A DNA stretch of 42,200 bases. Origin: JAKACA01 sp049510975. Its GTDB lineage: Bacteria > Actinomycetota > Acidimicrobiia > Acidimicrobiales > Bog-793. The first letter of the stretch is position 1, and each line of letters opens with the position of its first letter. A program made the position numbers and the translations under genes. The notes under the pieces are model-generated. The model had not been told where the DNA came from. It saw nothing but the letters and a program-made list of their open reading frames with translations, and made no database searches. This document shows positions 17,361 to 26,110 of this stretch, one piece after another. The stretch spans positions 1-42,200 of the forward strand of contig JBEKYM010000024.1 in NCBI GenBank assembly GCA_049510975.1, in the 5' to 3' direction.

Positions 17361-19004
17361 TCAGCTCACGGCCGCGGCAGGCAGCGCCGCCAATCGCTCC
17401 TCGAACATCTGCGTGATGCCCTCAACGGAGCGCAGCCCGTCGATCGGGACGGCCAGTCGCTTGACGCCGTCGAAGTAGAGGGCGAGCAGCACACGACCGC
17501 GTCGCAGATAGACGTTCACGCTAGCTACGGGGGGCTCGCCTTTGATCGAGATGGTCTCGTCGAACGCGAGCCGCTGCACGCCGCTCACCGCCTGCCACGT
17601 GGTGTCCGGCCGAGGGCCGAGGGCCGTCTTCCACGCCGGGGGGCCTTCCGGCGGGACGAGATAGCGGTCCTGGCAGGTAGCGGCGGCATGGCGCAGCTCA
17701 GCGAAGGCAGTTGCCGTGGCGTCAGCGTTGGTATAGACGACAGCCTCCGTGCCCATCGCCCCGTCGCCCGTGCCCCCGAGGACCACCTGGCGACGGGCCA
17801 CCCGCAAGCGCTCCGAGGCGAACGTCTGACTGCACAGATCGAGCGTGACCTGGCCTGCGACCTGATTGCCGTCGAACTCGAGTTGCACCGAGGAACCCGG
17901 CGGTCCGTCGGAAGGCCGAAGCGAGATCGCTTGCAGCGTTGCCCGCTCGGCGGCGGTTCCCGACGCGCTCTTCGCCACGAGCGTCGCCAGCGGCGTTGCA
18001 CCGGCAGGCGTCGTGCTTGCCAACGGTCGGCCCCAGTGGCTGAAGGTCAAGGTCGACAACAGGCCCGAAGTCGAGAAGTACAGGCTCAGTGGCCAGTATG
18101 GCGCCGAAGTGGAGACAGTGAGCGTGGCTTTTGTTCGCCTTGCTTTCGTCGCCAGCAGCACGGAGCTCGGCATCGTGCCCGTGAGCGAGACATAGAGCGG
18201 TCGCTCGGTGAATTTGGCGACGTGGGCCAACGAGAGCACCGCGAGCCAGGTCCGTTCTTCCAGCAGCGCTCTCACTGTGGAGATGCCCGGCAGCGAGCGA
18301 GCCGGCGAGGACACCCAGCGATCCGCATAGCGGTTCGCCAAGCCGGTGGCGACGCCGAGGCTCACGAGGGCGTCGACGGCTCCTCGCACGTATACCGCGC
18401 TTCCTACCAGCTCGACGTCGCTGGTCGACCGGCCGTCGGAGGAGCGCACGCTCCCGCCGGTCGCCGCTGCCTCGATCGTCTCGGTCGTTGATTGCGTGCC
18501 ATTCGTCGTCGAATCGACGATCTCGACCGAGTGGACGGACCTGACCGCTGCCAGCGACTTGGCGAGGATGGCCGGAGCAGGCAGGGACGACAGTGTCGGG
18601 CGGGTCGGTCCTGATGACTGCACCGCCAGCGGGACGGCGACGGCAGCGACGACGACGACGGCGATCACGGCGATGAGGCGATGGCGGCGCCACACAGGAG
18701 TCTTTTGGGCGGATGTGACGGGCGCGCCCAGGGGCCGAGTCGTTCCCGGCGCCGTCCACGCGTCCCAGATGGGTGCCTGACCCGAAGGCCCCCACGGGGG
18801 CGGTCCTTCGCCTCCCGTCGCCCCGATCTGCGCCGGCCACGTGAGGGCCGGCCCTCCCGGCTGACCCGGCCATGGGCCGGGTGGCGTCGATGGCTGCGGG
18901 GACCGGACATCCTGCCAATGGCGAAGGCTCGGGTGGAGCTCCGGCGGGTACCACTTGCCGTCAGAGGCCTGCCACCATCCGGGACCCTGCGCCGTGTCGC
19001 TCAC
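17361..19004 (-). CDS. Membrane-anchored protein with GPGWWQASDGKWYPPE N-terminal motif
   Basis: 547 residues from GTG 19004. Residues 6-21 carry GPGWWQASDGKWYPPE, a short Trp-rich cytosolic motif related to DUF2510-like modules and frequent in Acidimicrobiia. A Pro/Gly-rich linker leads to one membrane helix near 125-145 (LIAVIAVVVVAAVAVPLAV). The remaining 400 residues are outside the cell. They begin with an alternating beta pattern (SVHSVEIVDSTTNG, DVELVGSAVYVRG) like LppX/LprG-type lipid-binding domains and end with a second domain resembling a periplasmic sensor-like fold. No lipobox Cys is present. The function is unknown. It is divergent from the aminotransferase gene. A GAGG 11 bases upstream supports the start. 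Confidence 0.75.
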   Translation of the reverse strand: MSDTAQGPGWWQASDGKWYPPELHPSLRHWQDVRSPQPSTPPGPWPGQPGGPALTWPAQIGATGGEGPPPWGPSGQAPIWDAWTAPGTTRPLGAPVTSAQKTPVWRRHRLIAVIAVVVVAAVAVPLAVQSSGPTRPTLSSLPAPAILAKSLAAVRSVHSVEIVDSTTNGTQSTTETIEAAATGGSVRSSDGRSTSDVELVGSAVYVRGAVDALVSLGVATGLANRYADRWVSSPARSLPGISTVRALLEERTWLAVLSLAHVAKFTERPLYVSLTGTMPSSVLLATKARRTKATLTVSTSAPYWPLSLYFSTSGLLSTLTFSHWGRPLASTTPAGATPLATLVAKSASGTAAERATLQAISLRPSDGPPGSSVQLEFDGNQVAGQVTLDLCSQTFASERLRVARRQVVLGGTGDGAMGTEAVVYTNADATATAFAELRHAAATCQDRYLVPPEGPPAWKTALGPRPDTTWQAVSGVQRLAFDETISIKGEPPVASVNVYLRRGRVLLALYFDGVKRLAVPIDGLRSVEGITQMFEERLAALPAAAVS

Positions 19005-19144
19005 TGTGTTGACCTCGTCTCCCGCCAGCCGGCCGCACCACAATGCCACCTCGGCGGCTCGCCGGACGTGCGTGGACTTGGCAATTGGTGGTGTGCGCAG
19101 CACCATGGGTGAGTCCGCACCACCCTGACGAGGAGTTCTGGCAC

Positions 19145-20344
19145 GTGAGCTACGACGTCGCATCGATCCGGTCCCGGTTTCCCGCCCTCGAGGACGGGTT
19201 CGCGTACCTCGACGGCGCAGCCGGCACGCAACTGCCCGTCGCGGTCATCGACGCCATCGCCGATGCCGCTCGCGCTGGTATCAGCAATTTGGGCGGCGCT
19301 TTTGCGGCAAGTGAAAGGTCCGAGGCCATCGTTCACGGCTGCCGGCGTGCGGTTGCTGATCTCGTCGGTGGCCATGAGGACGGCGTCGTCCTCGGGCCGA
19401 ACATGACGACCCTCACGTACCGGATGTCGGCGGCACTCTCCAAGCAGTGGAACGCGGGCGACGAGGTCATCGTCTCGCGTCTCGACCATGATGCCAACAT
19501 CCGCCCGTGGATCCAGGCAGCCCAGCGAACGGGCGCGGTCGTTCGGTGGGCTGAGGTCGATCTCGCCACCGGCGAGCTTCCCGTCGCCCAGTACGAGGCT
19601 CTGCTCAGCGCTCGCACGAAGCTCGTGGCCGTGACGGCGGCCAGCAACGCCATCGGTACGAAACCCGACGTCGCCGCGATCGCGACGCTCGCCCATTCCA
19701 CCGGAGCCTTGGTCTACGTAGACGGCGTTCACGCGACGCCGCACGGTCCGACGGACATGACTGCTCTCGGCGCCGACTTCTACGCCACGAGCGCTTACAA
19801 GTGGGCGGGACCACACGTCGGCGCTGTCATCGCCGATCCCGCCTTGCTCGAGGGCATCCATCCGGACAAGCTCGCTCCCTCGAGCGAGAACGTTCCCGGG
19901 CGCTTCGAGTGGGGGACGAGCGCGTTCGCGGATCTTGCCGGCGTGACCGCTGCCGTCGAGCATCTCGCCGGCCTCGACTCTTCGGCCGTCGGTTCGCGAC
20001 GCCAGCGCCTGTTGGCGTCGCTGGCGTCCTCCGAGGGTCACGAGCAGGGTCTGTTCGCCGTATTGCTCTCCGGCCTTGCCCAGTTGCCGGTGACCGTCTA
20101 CGGCGCTGCTGCCACACGAGCAGCTACCGCCTACTTCAACGTGCGCGGCCGCTCCCCGCGTGATGTCGCCGAGCACCTCGCCAAGCGAGGCGTCAACGTG
20201 TGGAGTGGTGACAACTACGCCTACGAGCTGACATCCGCCATGGGCATCCGCGATTCGGGCGGAGCCGTACGCGCCGGCCTCGTCCATTACAACGACCGAT
20301 CCGATATCGACCGACTTCTCGAGGGCGTCTCCGAGCTGGCGTGA
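19145..20344 (+). CDS. Class V aminotransferase, cysteine desulfurase-like (VC1184 type), lacks catalytic Cys
   Basis: 399 residues from GTG 19145, preceded by GAGGAG. The PLP lysine is K219 in TSAYKWAGPHVG, with the acidic ring-binding residue D193 in YVDGVHATPH. The overall match is to the SufS-like cysteine desulfurase branch. However, the position of the sulfur-carrying Cys near the C-terminus (usually GHHCA) reads SGDNYAYEL, and the only Cys is C66. It therefore cannot work as a standard persulfide-forming desulfurase. This agrees with the VC1184-type subfamily, whose reaction is not established; other class V reactions such as C-S or C-N lyase are possible. No Suf/Isc gene is nearby. 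Confidence 0.88.
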   Translation: MSYDVASIRSRFPALEDGFAYLDGAAGTQLPVAVIDAIADAARAGISNLGGAFAASERSEAIVHGCRRAVADLVGGHEDGVVLGPNMTTLTYRMSAALSKQWNAGDEVIVSRLDHDANIRPWIQAAQRTGAVVRWAEVDLATGELPVAQYEALLSARTKLVAVTAASNAIGTKPDVAAIATLAHSTGALVYVDGVHATPHGPTDMTALGADFYATSAYKWAGPHVGAVIADPALLEGIHPDKLAPSSENVPGRFEWGTSAFADLAGVTAAVEHLAGLDSSAVGSRRQRLLASLASSEGHEQGLFAVLLSGLAQLPVTVYGAAATRAATAYFNVRGRSPRDVAEHLAKRGVNVWSGDNYAYELTSAMGIRDSGGAVRAGLVHYNDRSDIDRLLEGVSELA

Positions 20345-20413
20345 GGGCTCGACGAGGGCAACGGTCTGAGGGCAGGGCCGTCGCCTGCGGAAGGCGTCGA
20401 CCCGAGTGGGACG

Positions 20414-21292
20414 TCACCAGGTGGCGTCTCGGGCCGACGGTGCGGCCTCGAACGGCAGGGGTCGCAGGCGGAGCACGGTGCCCCAGCTGTCCGCCCACAC
20501 CATGCGTATCTCACTGTCGTCGAGGCGGACTCGCGGACGGGCAAGGTTGCCCGGAGCGCCCTCGAGACTGCCCTCACGAGTCGGCCACGGCGCTTGCCGG
20601 ATCCGCATCGAGAACATCTGAGCCTCGTCCATCATCTTGAGGCAACCGCGTAAGGCGCGTTCGCCGACCTCGAGCGGCGGCGGCTGAAAGATGGAGCCGA
20701 GGCTCACTTTGCGCAGCGCCTCACCATGCTCGAGCACGAGCGACGTACCCTCGGCGCGGACGGCGTAACCATCCCCGAGGGCGACTGCGAGGCGCTCGGC
20801 CACTCCCTCGACGACGGCCGCCCAATCGAAACCGGACGCCATTCCGACAGCCAGCTGGCGGGCCATTGGGCCTCTTGTCGCTTGCGGCGCTTCCGCCGCC
20901 TCGGGCAGGGGCGGGTACGCCGGCGGCCAGGGCTCCGTTGCCCACGTTTCGGTACCGATACCGAGATCGGGCGGCCGGAACGGCTCCGCACGGCCGTGCT
21001 GGCTCAGCGAGTCGGCAATGAAGCTGGCGATGATGGGCACGACGATGAGTCCGGCGAAGACGATCGCCCAGATGGCGCCGAGGACGATGATGAGGAACAC
21101 GTTCCAGCGCTCGACGAGGGACAGGACGACGAGGACCGAGAAGACGGCGGCAACGAACAGCTTGACGATCGCAGACCCGGCGCCGATGCCGAGCCGGATA
21201 CCGGGGCGGCTTGCGGGGCGCGCGGTCGCCCGCCGATTGCCGGATCCCTGCGCACGCTCCACCCGCCAAGGATCGCAGATTGAGGCCGGCAC
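20414..21292 (-). CDS. Two-TM membrane protein of unknown function
   Basis: 292 residues from a GTG, or about 282 from another GTG at 21262; neither has a clear ribosome site. After a basic N-terminus there are two membrane helices around 42-60 and 67-90 (VAAVFSVLVVLSLV and FLIIVLGAIWAIVFAGLIVV). A Pro-rich linker leads to a soluble cytosolic domain of about 150 residues (VEGVAERLAVALGDGYAVRAEG onwards, containing LVLEHGEALRKVSLGSIF). I do not recognise the domain. It is convergent with the aminotransferase (69 bases between) and lies just upstream of hmgA on the same strand, 57 bases beyond its stop. A link to tyrosine catabolism is not evident. Confidence 0.65.
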   Translation of the reverse strand: MPASICDPWRVERAQGSGNRRATARPASRPGIRLGIGAGSAIVKLFVAAVFSVLVVLSLVERWNVFLIIVLGAIWAIVFAGLIVVPIIASFIADSLSQHGRAEPFRPPDLGIGTETWATEPWPPAYPPLPEAAEAPQATRGPMARQLAVGMASGFDWAAVVEGVAERLAVALGDGYAVRAEGTSLVLEHGEALRKVSLGSIFQPPPLEVGERALRGCLKMMDEAQMFSMRIRQAPWPTREGSLEGAPGNLARPRVRLDDSEIRMVWADSWGTVLRLRPLPFEAAPSARDATW

Positions 21293-21349
21293 CTCGGCGC
21301 ACCCGGCGCGTCAGCTAGCCGTGACGGTCCTCGCCCGAGGCAAGCTCGG

Positions 21350-22504
21350 TCAGGGCCGCGCCCACGTCCAGGCGTAACCCGGGTCCTCGATCCGGCGCGC
21401 CGTCGCCGACAGCCGGAGCGGCCGGAACGTGTCGACCATGACAGCGAGCTCGTCGGTCCCGGCCTTTTCCAGCGCGCGCTCGACGCTGCCCGGCTGCGGG
21501 CCGTGCACGAAGCCGGCCGGGTGCAGCGAGACCGATCCCTGCCCGATGCCAGAGCCTGCCCTGCTCATGAAGTCGCCGCCCACGTAGAACAACACCTCGT
21601 CACTGTCGACGTTGGCATGCGCATACGGCACGGGCACCGCATCGGGGCCGAAGTCGAAGGGTCTCGGCACGAACGAGCAGACCACGAAGCCCCGACCGGC
21701 GAAGGTCTGGTGAACAGGCGGCGGTTGGTGCACGCTCCCCACAATTGGCTCGAAGTCGTGGATGGAGAAGGCCCACGGGTACAAGCAGCCGTCCCAGCCG
21801 ACCACATCGAAGGGGTGGTTGGCGTAGATGTAGCGCGTGAGCCCGGCTCGCGTTCGCACGAGCACCGGGATCTCGGTGCCGTCGACGATCAACGGTCCCT
21901 CCGGGCTGCGGATCGCTCGCTCGCAGAACGGCGCACCCTCTTTCATCTGACCTCGACTCGACAAGTACCGAGCCGGTATCTGCAGGTGACCCGAGGTCTC
22001 CAGGCACAGCAGCCGAACGGGTTCGTCGACCACCCAACGGTGCGTCGTGTGAGTCGGCACGACGATGTAATCGCCCGCGACAGCCTCGAGCACGCCGAAG
22101 ACCGACTCGAGAGTCGCCCGACCCGACTCGACATACAGCAGCTCGTCCCCCACTGCGTCTCGGAACAGCGGGCTCGTCTCGCCGGCGGCCACGTAGCTCA
22201 GTCGGACGTCGTCGTTGCCGAGCAGGAGCTGCCTCCCGGTGACCGGATCCCCACCGGTGGCACACTCGTGCAGCCTCAGATGGCGTGGGAGGAGAGGAGC
22301 GTTCTCACAGAGCTCGTCGCGGGTTTCCTCGATCATCTCGGCAGCGGTGATCGCCATCGGCGAGTGCCCGTGGTACAGCAGGGCGCTCTCTTCCGAGAAA
22401 CCCTCGCTGCTCATCAACTCCTCGGTATACAGCCGCCCGCCCGCGTCGCGAAACTGCACATGCCGCCGGCTCGGCACGTCCCCGAGGCTGCGGTAGAACG
22501 GCAT
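21350..22504 (-). CDS. hmgA: Homogentisate 1,2-dioxygenase
   Basis: 384 residues. It opens the ring of homogentisate to give maleylacetoacetate, using Fe(II) and O2. Cupin-like metal-binding segments are present: HQPPPVHQTF, then AHANVDSDEVLFYVGGDF with the conserved acidic residue, and LHPAGFVHGPQPG. The N-terminal half has YVESGRATLESVFG and VPTHTTHRW, also typical. It is shorter than the eukaryotic enzyme (about 445), as in many actinobacteria. It starts one base after the hpd stop codon, so the two are transcribed and probably translated together. The next pathway enzymes (maleylacetoacetate isomerase, fumarylacetoacetase) are not in the window. Confidence 0.93.
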   Translation of the reverse strand: MPFYRSLGDVPSRRHVQFRDAGGRLYTEELMSSEGFSEESALLYHGHSPMAITAAEMIEETRDELCENAPLLPRHLRLHECATGGDPVTGRQLLLGNDDVRLSYVAAGETSPLFRDAVGDELLYVESGRATLESVFGVLEAVAGDYIVVPTHTTHRWVVDEPVRLLCLETSGHLQIPARYLSSRGQMKEGAPFCERAIRSPEGPLIVDGTEIPVLVRTRAGLTRYIYANHPFDVVGWDGCLYPWAFSIHDFEPIVGSVHQPPPVHQTFAGRGFVVCSFVPRPFDFGPDAVPVPYAHANVDSDEVLFYVGGDFMSRAGSGIGQGSVSLHPAGFVHGPQPGSVERALEKAGTDELAVMVDTFRPLRLSATARRIEDPGYAWTWARP

Positions 22505-22505
22505 C

Positions 22506-23663
22506 TCAGAGGTTCCCGCGCCGATCCTGCTCGCGCTCGAGGGCGATGAAGAGCGCTTTGAAGTTGCCGTTGCCGAACCCAGTCGATCCGTGCCGTTCGA
22601 TGAGCTCGAAGAACAGCGTCGGCCGGTCCTGGTTCATCTGGGAGAAGATCTGCAGCAGGTACCCTTCGTCGTCGCGATCGGCCAGGATCCCGAACTGCTG
22701 CAGCCGGTCGACGTCGAGATCGAGATCGGCGAAGCGGACGCGCAAGTCGTCGTAGTACACGTCGGGCACACGCATGAACTCGATCCCCCGAGCCTGCATG
22801 GCAGCGACGGAGGCGACGATGTCTGCGGTGCTGATGGCGATGTGCTGAACACCTGGACCGTTGAAGAAGTCGAGATACTCCTCGACCTGGCTACGTTTCT
22901 TGCCGGCTGCAGGCTCGTTGATCGGGAACTTGATCCGTCCGACACCGTCCGAGACGACCTTGCTCATGAGGGCGGAGTACTCCGTTGCGATGTCGTCGTC
23001 GGTGAAACCCTGGATGAGCGAGAAGCCGAGCACGCGTTCGTAGAACTGGACCCAGAAGTTCATGCGGTTGAGCTCGACGTTGGCGACGGAGTGGTCGAAG
23101 TCGAGCAGCGCAGGCGCCGGCGACGGGTCGGCGATCGGCGGCCGCGGTTCGTAGCCGGGAGCGTGCGCTCCCGAGTAGTCCGAACGTTCGACGAACGTGT
23201 GGACGGTCTCGCCGTAGGCAGCGATCGTGGCCCGCCGGAGGATTCCCTGCTCGTCTTTGTCCTCCCAGGGCGCCTTGACGGGCACGGCACCCCTGCGGAC
23301 CGCTTCGGCGAACGCGGCCGGGGCGTCGGCCACGCGCAGGCAGATGTCGCGCACGCCGTCCCCGTGGCGGGCAACGTGGCGGGAGATCTCGGTGCCCTCC
23401 CGGAGCGAGGACGTGAGCACGAACCGGAGCTTGCCCTGCTCCAGGACATACGAGCATCGATCGCGCATCCCCGTCTCCGGGCCGCCGTACGCAACGATCT
23501 GAAACCCCCAGCCCGTGCGGTAGTAATGGGCGGCCTGACGAGCGTTGCCGACCCAGAACTCCAGGGCGTCGACCCCGTCGAGCTCGAGCGGGTCGGCCTG
23601 GGATCGCTGGCGGCTCGGATCCGCCGCTGGGGCGGGCACGGCTGGATGATGAGCGACGGTCAT
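22506..23663 (-). CDS. hpd: 4-hydroxyphenylpyruvate dioxygenase
   Basis: 385 residues. It converts 4-hydroxyphenylpyruvate to homogentisate, the substrate of the next gene. Two vicinal-oxygen-chelate domains are visible. The iron ligands are H191 in DFDHSVANVE, H274 in VQHIAIST and E353 in FFELIERHG. The C-terminal helix closing the active site contains GSTGFGNGNFKALF, a strong family signature. The ATG at 23663 begins MTVAHHPAVP, about 25 residues before the first domain; there is no longer credible start because the upstream frame becomes Arg/Ala noise opposite the Ada-AlkA gene. It is divergent from that repair gene across about 147 bases, which should hold both promoters. Confidence 0.95.
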   Translation of the reverse strand: MTVAHHPAVPAPAADPSRQRSQADPLELDGVDALEFWVGNARQAAHYYRTGWGFQIVAYGGPETGMRDRCSYVLEQGKLRFVLTSSLREGTEISRHVARHGDGVRDICLRVADAPAAFAEAVRRGAVPVKAPWEDKDEQGILRRATIAAYGETVHTFVERSDYSGAHAPGYEPRPPIADPSPAPALLDFDHSVANVELNRMNFWVQFYERVLGFSLIQGFTDDDIATEYSALMSKVVSDGVGRIKFPINEPAAGKKRSQVEEYLDFFNGPGVQHIAISTADIVASVAAMQARGIEFMRVPDVYYDDLRVRFADLDLDVDRLQQFGILADRDDEGYLLQIFSQMNQDRPTLFFELIERHGSTGFGNGNFKALFIALEREQDRRGNL

Positions 23664-23810
23664 GAGGCGACTCCCGCGGCAGTGTTTCGACGACGTTGTC
23701 TTGCCGGCGACGATATCGGTCTTCGTGCACGAATCGATGGCGCAGGAATCGCGTGCAGCCGAGTCCCCACCCGGCCGGCTGTGCTCGTCGCGATTCACGA
23801 GCCCACAAGC

Positions 23811-25499
23811 ATGTCCGATTTCCGCCAGACCAATGACACACCGCTCTGGGATACTGCTCAGGTGACCACTCCCGCATCCGGCAGCCCGGCTCGCCTCAGC
23901 CTCGTGCCCGGCGGCGGGCCCAGCTTGCGGAGCGACCGGGATGATGAGGTGTGTTACCGCGCTCTCGTGGCCCGCGACGCCCGTTTCGACGGCTGGTTCT
24001 TCGCCGGCGTGACTTCCACCGGGATCTACTGCCGCGCGAGCTGCCCTTCGGTCAAGCCTCGACGGGACAGGGTGCGCTTCTTCGCCACGTCCGCGGCCGC
24101 GCAGCGGGCTGGCTTCCGGGCCTGCAAGCGCTGCCGGCCGGACACCGCTCCGGGGTCGCCGGAGTGGAACCGCCGGGGCGACGTCGTCGGGCGGGCGATG
24201 CGCTCCATCCGCGAAGGGGTCATCGACCGCGAAGGCGTGGCCGGTCTCGCCCGGCGCCTCGGATACAGCCCTCGTCAGCTCCAGCGCCTGCTTGTCGCCG
24301 AGGTGGGTGCGGGTCCGCTCGAGCTCGCACGGGCGCAGCGGGCTGAGACCGCCCGGATCCTTCTCGAGACGACCGATCTGCGAATCGCGGAAATCGTGTT
24401 CGCAGCCGGGTTCGGCAGTGTCCGGCAGTTCAACGACACCGTGCGGGAGATATTCGGTGAGCCGCCGCGGGCCATGCGGGAGCGTGCCCGACGCAGTGCC
24501 AGGGGCGGTCAGTCGCCTCGCCCGGTGGGCCGCGGCGCCACCAGGTCGATGTCGGGCCCGCACTCGGTCACGCTTCGACTGGCCTACCGCCAACCGTTCC
24601 CGCTGACGGTGCTCTTGGCCTTTCTCGCCGATCGGGCCGTCCCGGGTGTCGAGGAAGGCAACGCTGAGTACTACCGCCGGGCCCTGAGTCTCCCGCACGG
24701 GGCAGGCGTGGCGACGGTGCGGGACGGCGGCGACGGCACGCTCCGGTGCTCCTTGCAGCTCGATGACCTCCGAGACCTCACGTTGGCGGTCCAACGCGTG
24801 AAGTACCTGTTCGACCTCGACTCCGATCCCGCTGCCGTCGTCGAGGTCCTCGGGACCGATCCCGTCCTCGGCCCTTCCGTCGCCCGCCTTCCAGGTCTGC
24901 GCATCCCGGGACACGTCGACGGGAGCGAGCTCGCAGTGCGCGCCGTCCTCGGCCAACAAGTGAGCGTGACGGGAGCCCGCACGCTCGCCGGCCGCCTTGC
25001 ACTGGGACACGGACGGGCGCTCAGCGTCGCCGTCGGTTCGGTGCAGCGCGAGTTCCCGGCGGTCGACACCATCGCCGGTCTCTCCGCCGCCGACCTGCCC
25101 ATGCCCGGCGCCAGGGGTCGAGCACTCATCGGGCTCGCAGAGGCGCTGGCGTCGGGCCGCCTCGCGCTCGACGGGACGGTCGACCGCGACGAGGTGTCAA
25201 GCACGCTGCTCGCCTTGCCGGGCATCGGGCCGTGGACCGTCGCCTACGTCCGTATGCGTGCCCTGGGCGACCCGGACGCGTTCATGCCGAGTGATCTCGG
25301 AGTGCGGCGTGCTCTCGAACGTCTCGGCCTGCCTGCTGGGGAGCGGCAGGCGACGGCGCTCGCCGAGAGCTGGCGTCCCTATCGCGCCTACGCGCTGCAG
25401 TACCTCTGGTCGTCGTTGAGCAACGGTGCCTGGAGCACCGGCAGCGACCAGGCAACGACACCGACGTTTCCACGACACAAGGAGCCAGTGACAGCATGA
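23811..25499 (+). CDS. Ada-AlkA fusion: methyl-sensing regulator with 3-methyladenine glycosylase
   Basis: 562 residues from ATG 23811 (545 from GTG 23862; no ribosome site decides). Residues 45-115 are the Ada N-terminal zinc domain: C74 and C78 in YCRASC, C105 and C108 in CKRC. The first Cys is the methylphosphotriester acceptor in Ada. Residues about 125-220 are an AraC-type HTH pair (FAAGFGSVRQFNDTVRE). From about 245 the protein is AlkA-like, with the HhH motif LPGIGPWTVAYVRMRALG and the catalytic Asp in MPSDLGV, then WRPYRAYALQYLW. It would excise alkylated bases and could activate its own operon after methylation. The stop overlaps the ogt start (ATGA). Confidence 0.93.
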   Translation: MSDFRQTNDTPLWDTAQVTTPASGSPARLSLVPGGGPSLRSDRDDEVCYRALVARDARFDGWFFAGVTSTGIYCRASCPSVKPRRDRVRFFATSAAAQRAGFRACKRCRPDTAPGSPEWNRRGDVVGRAMRSIREGVIDREGVAGLARRLGYSPRQLQRLLVAEVGAGPLELARAQRAETARILLETTDLRIAEIVFAAGFGSVRQFNDTVREIFGEPPRAMRERARRSARGGQSPRPVGRGATRSMSGPHSVTLRLAYRQPFPLTVLLAFLADRAVPGVEEGNAEYYRRALSLPHGAGVATVRDGGDGTLRCSLQLDDLRDLTLAVQRVKYLFDLDSDPAAVVEVLGTDPVLGPSVARLPGLRIPGHVDGSELAVRAVLGQQVSVTGARTLAGRLALGHGRALSVAVGSVQREFPAVDTIAGLSAADLPMPGARGRALIGLAEALASGRLALDGTVDRDEVSSTLLALPGIGPWTVAYVRMRALGDPDAFMPSDLGVRRALERLGLPAGERQATALAESWRPYRAYALQYLWSSLSNGAWSTGSDQATTPTFPRHKEPVTA

Positions 25500-26008
25500 C
25501 CTCGATGATGAATCCCAAGTTGGCGACGAAGGACGAGTGGTGGGTGACGCCCACCCCGGTCGGCCATCTGCTCGTCGTGGGCGATACCGAGTGGCTGCAT
25601 TTCGTCGGCTTGCCGGGCTCGTTCGACGAGACCGCCCTCGACCCCGAGCGCCGCGGGAGCCCAGACGCCGTGGACGAGACGGTCCAGCAGGTCGATGCGT
25701 ACTTCGACAAGCAGTTGCGCGACTTCTCGTTGCCGCTGCAACCCGCTGGGACGGCGTTCCAGCAGCGGGTGTGGTTCGCGCTCGCCGACATCGGCTACGG
25801 GGAGACCGAGAGCTACGGGCAGCTGGCCGCTCGCATCGGCAACCCGAAAGCCTGCAGGGCCGTTGGCCTCGCCAACGGCCGGAACCCCATCCCGATCATC
25901 CTTCCTTGTCACCGAGTCATCGGCTCCAACGGCAGCCTGACGGGATACGGGGGCGGGCTGGAGCTGAAGCAGTGGCTACTCGAGCACGAGTCCGGCGCCG
26001 GCGCCTGA
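25496..26008 (+). CDS. ogt: Methylated-DNA-protein-cysteine methyltransferase
   Basis: 170 residues. It removes methyl groups from O6-methylguanine in one suicide transfer to C138, in the hallmark PCHRVIG (137-143). The upstream ESYGQLAARIGNPKACRAVGLA stretch contains the DNA-binding helix and arginine finger region of the family, and GNPKA.RAVG is intact. The N-terminal domain (WWVTPTPVGHLLVV) is the usual alpha/beta cap. The ATG overlaps the stop of the Ada-AlkA gene by four bases, so the two repair proteins are co-translated. Together they rebuild the E. coli Ada plus AlkA set with the domains redistributed: the methyl-DNA cysteine domain is separate here. Confidence 0.95.
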   Translation: MTSMMNPKLATKDEWWVTPTPVGHLLVVGDTEWLHFVGLPGSFDETALDPERRGSPDAVDETVQQVDAYFDKQLRDFSLPLQPAGTAFQQRVWFALADIGYGETESYGQLAARIGNPKACRAVGLANGRNPIPIILPCHRVIGSNGSLTGYGGGLELKQWLLEHESGAGA

Positions 26009-26110
26009 GCCCGAGGTGACCTGAGAGCAGGTTCGGGCGGCCGGCGGCGGCAGCGTCTTTCAGCGCCCGAGCCTGCTGCGCAGCACGGCGAGCAGCTGCG
26101 ACAGTTCGGC

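Noticed and set aside
22590..23810. Upstream extension of the Ada-AlkA frame by about 400 codons
   Set aside because: It runs antisense through hpd, has no recognised domain, and the Ada homology begins only after 23900.
23664..25010. Upstream extension of the hpd frame to about 834 codons
   Set aside because: It is antisense to the Ada-AlkA gene and Arg/Ala-rich; the family start is at 23663.
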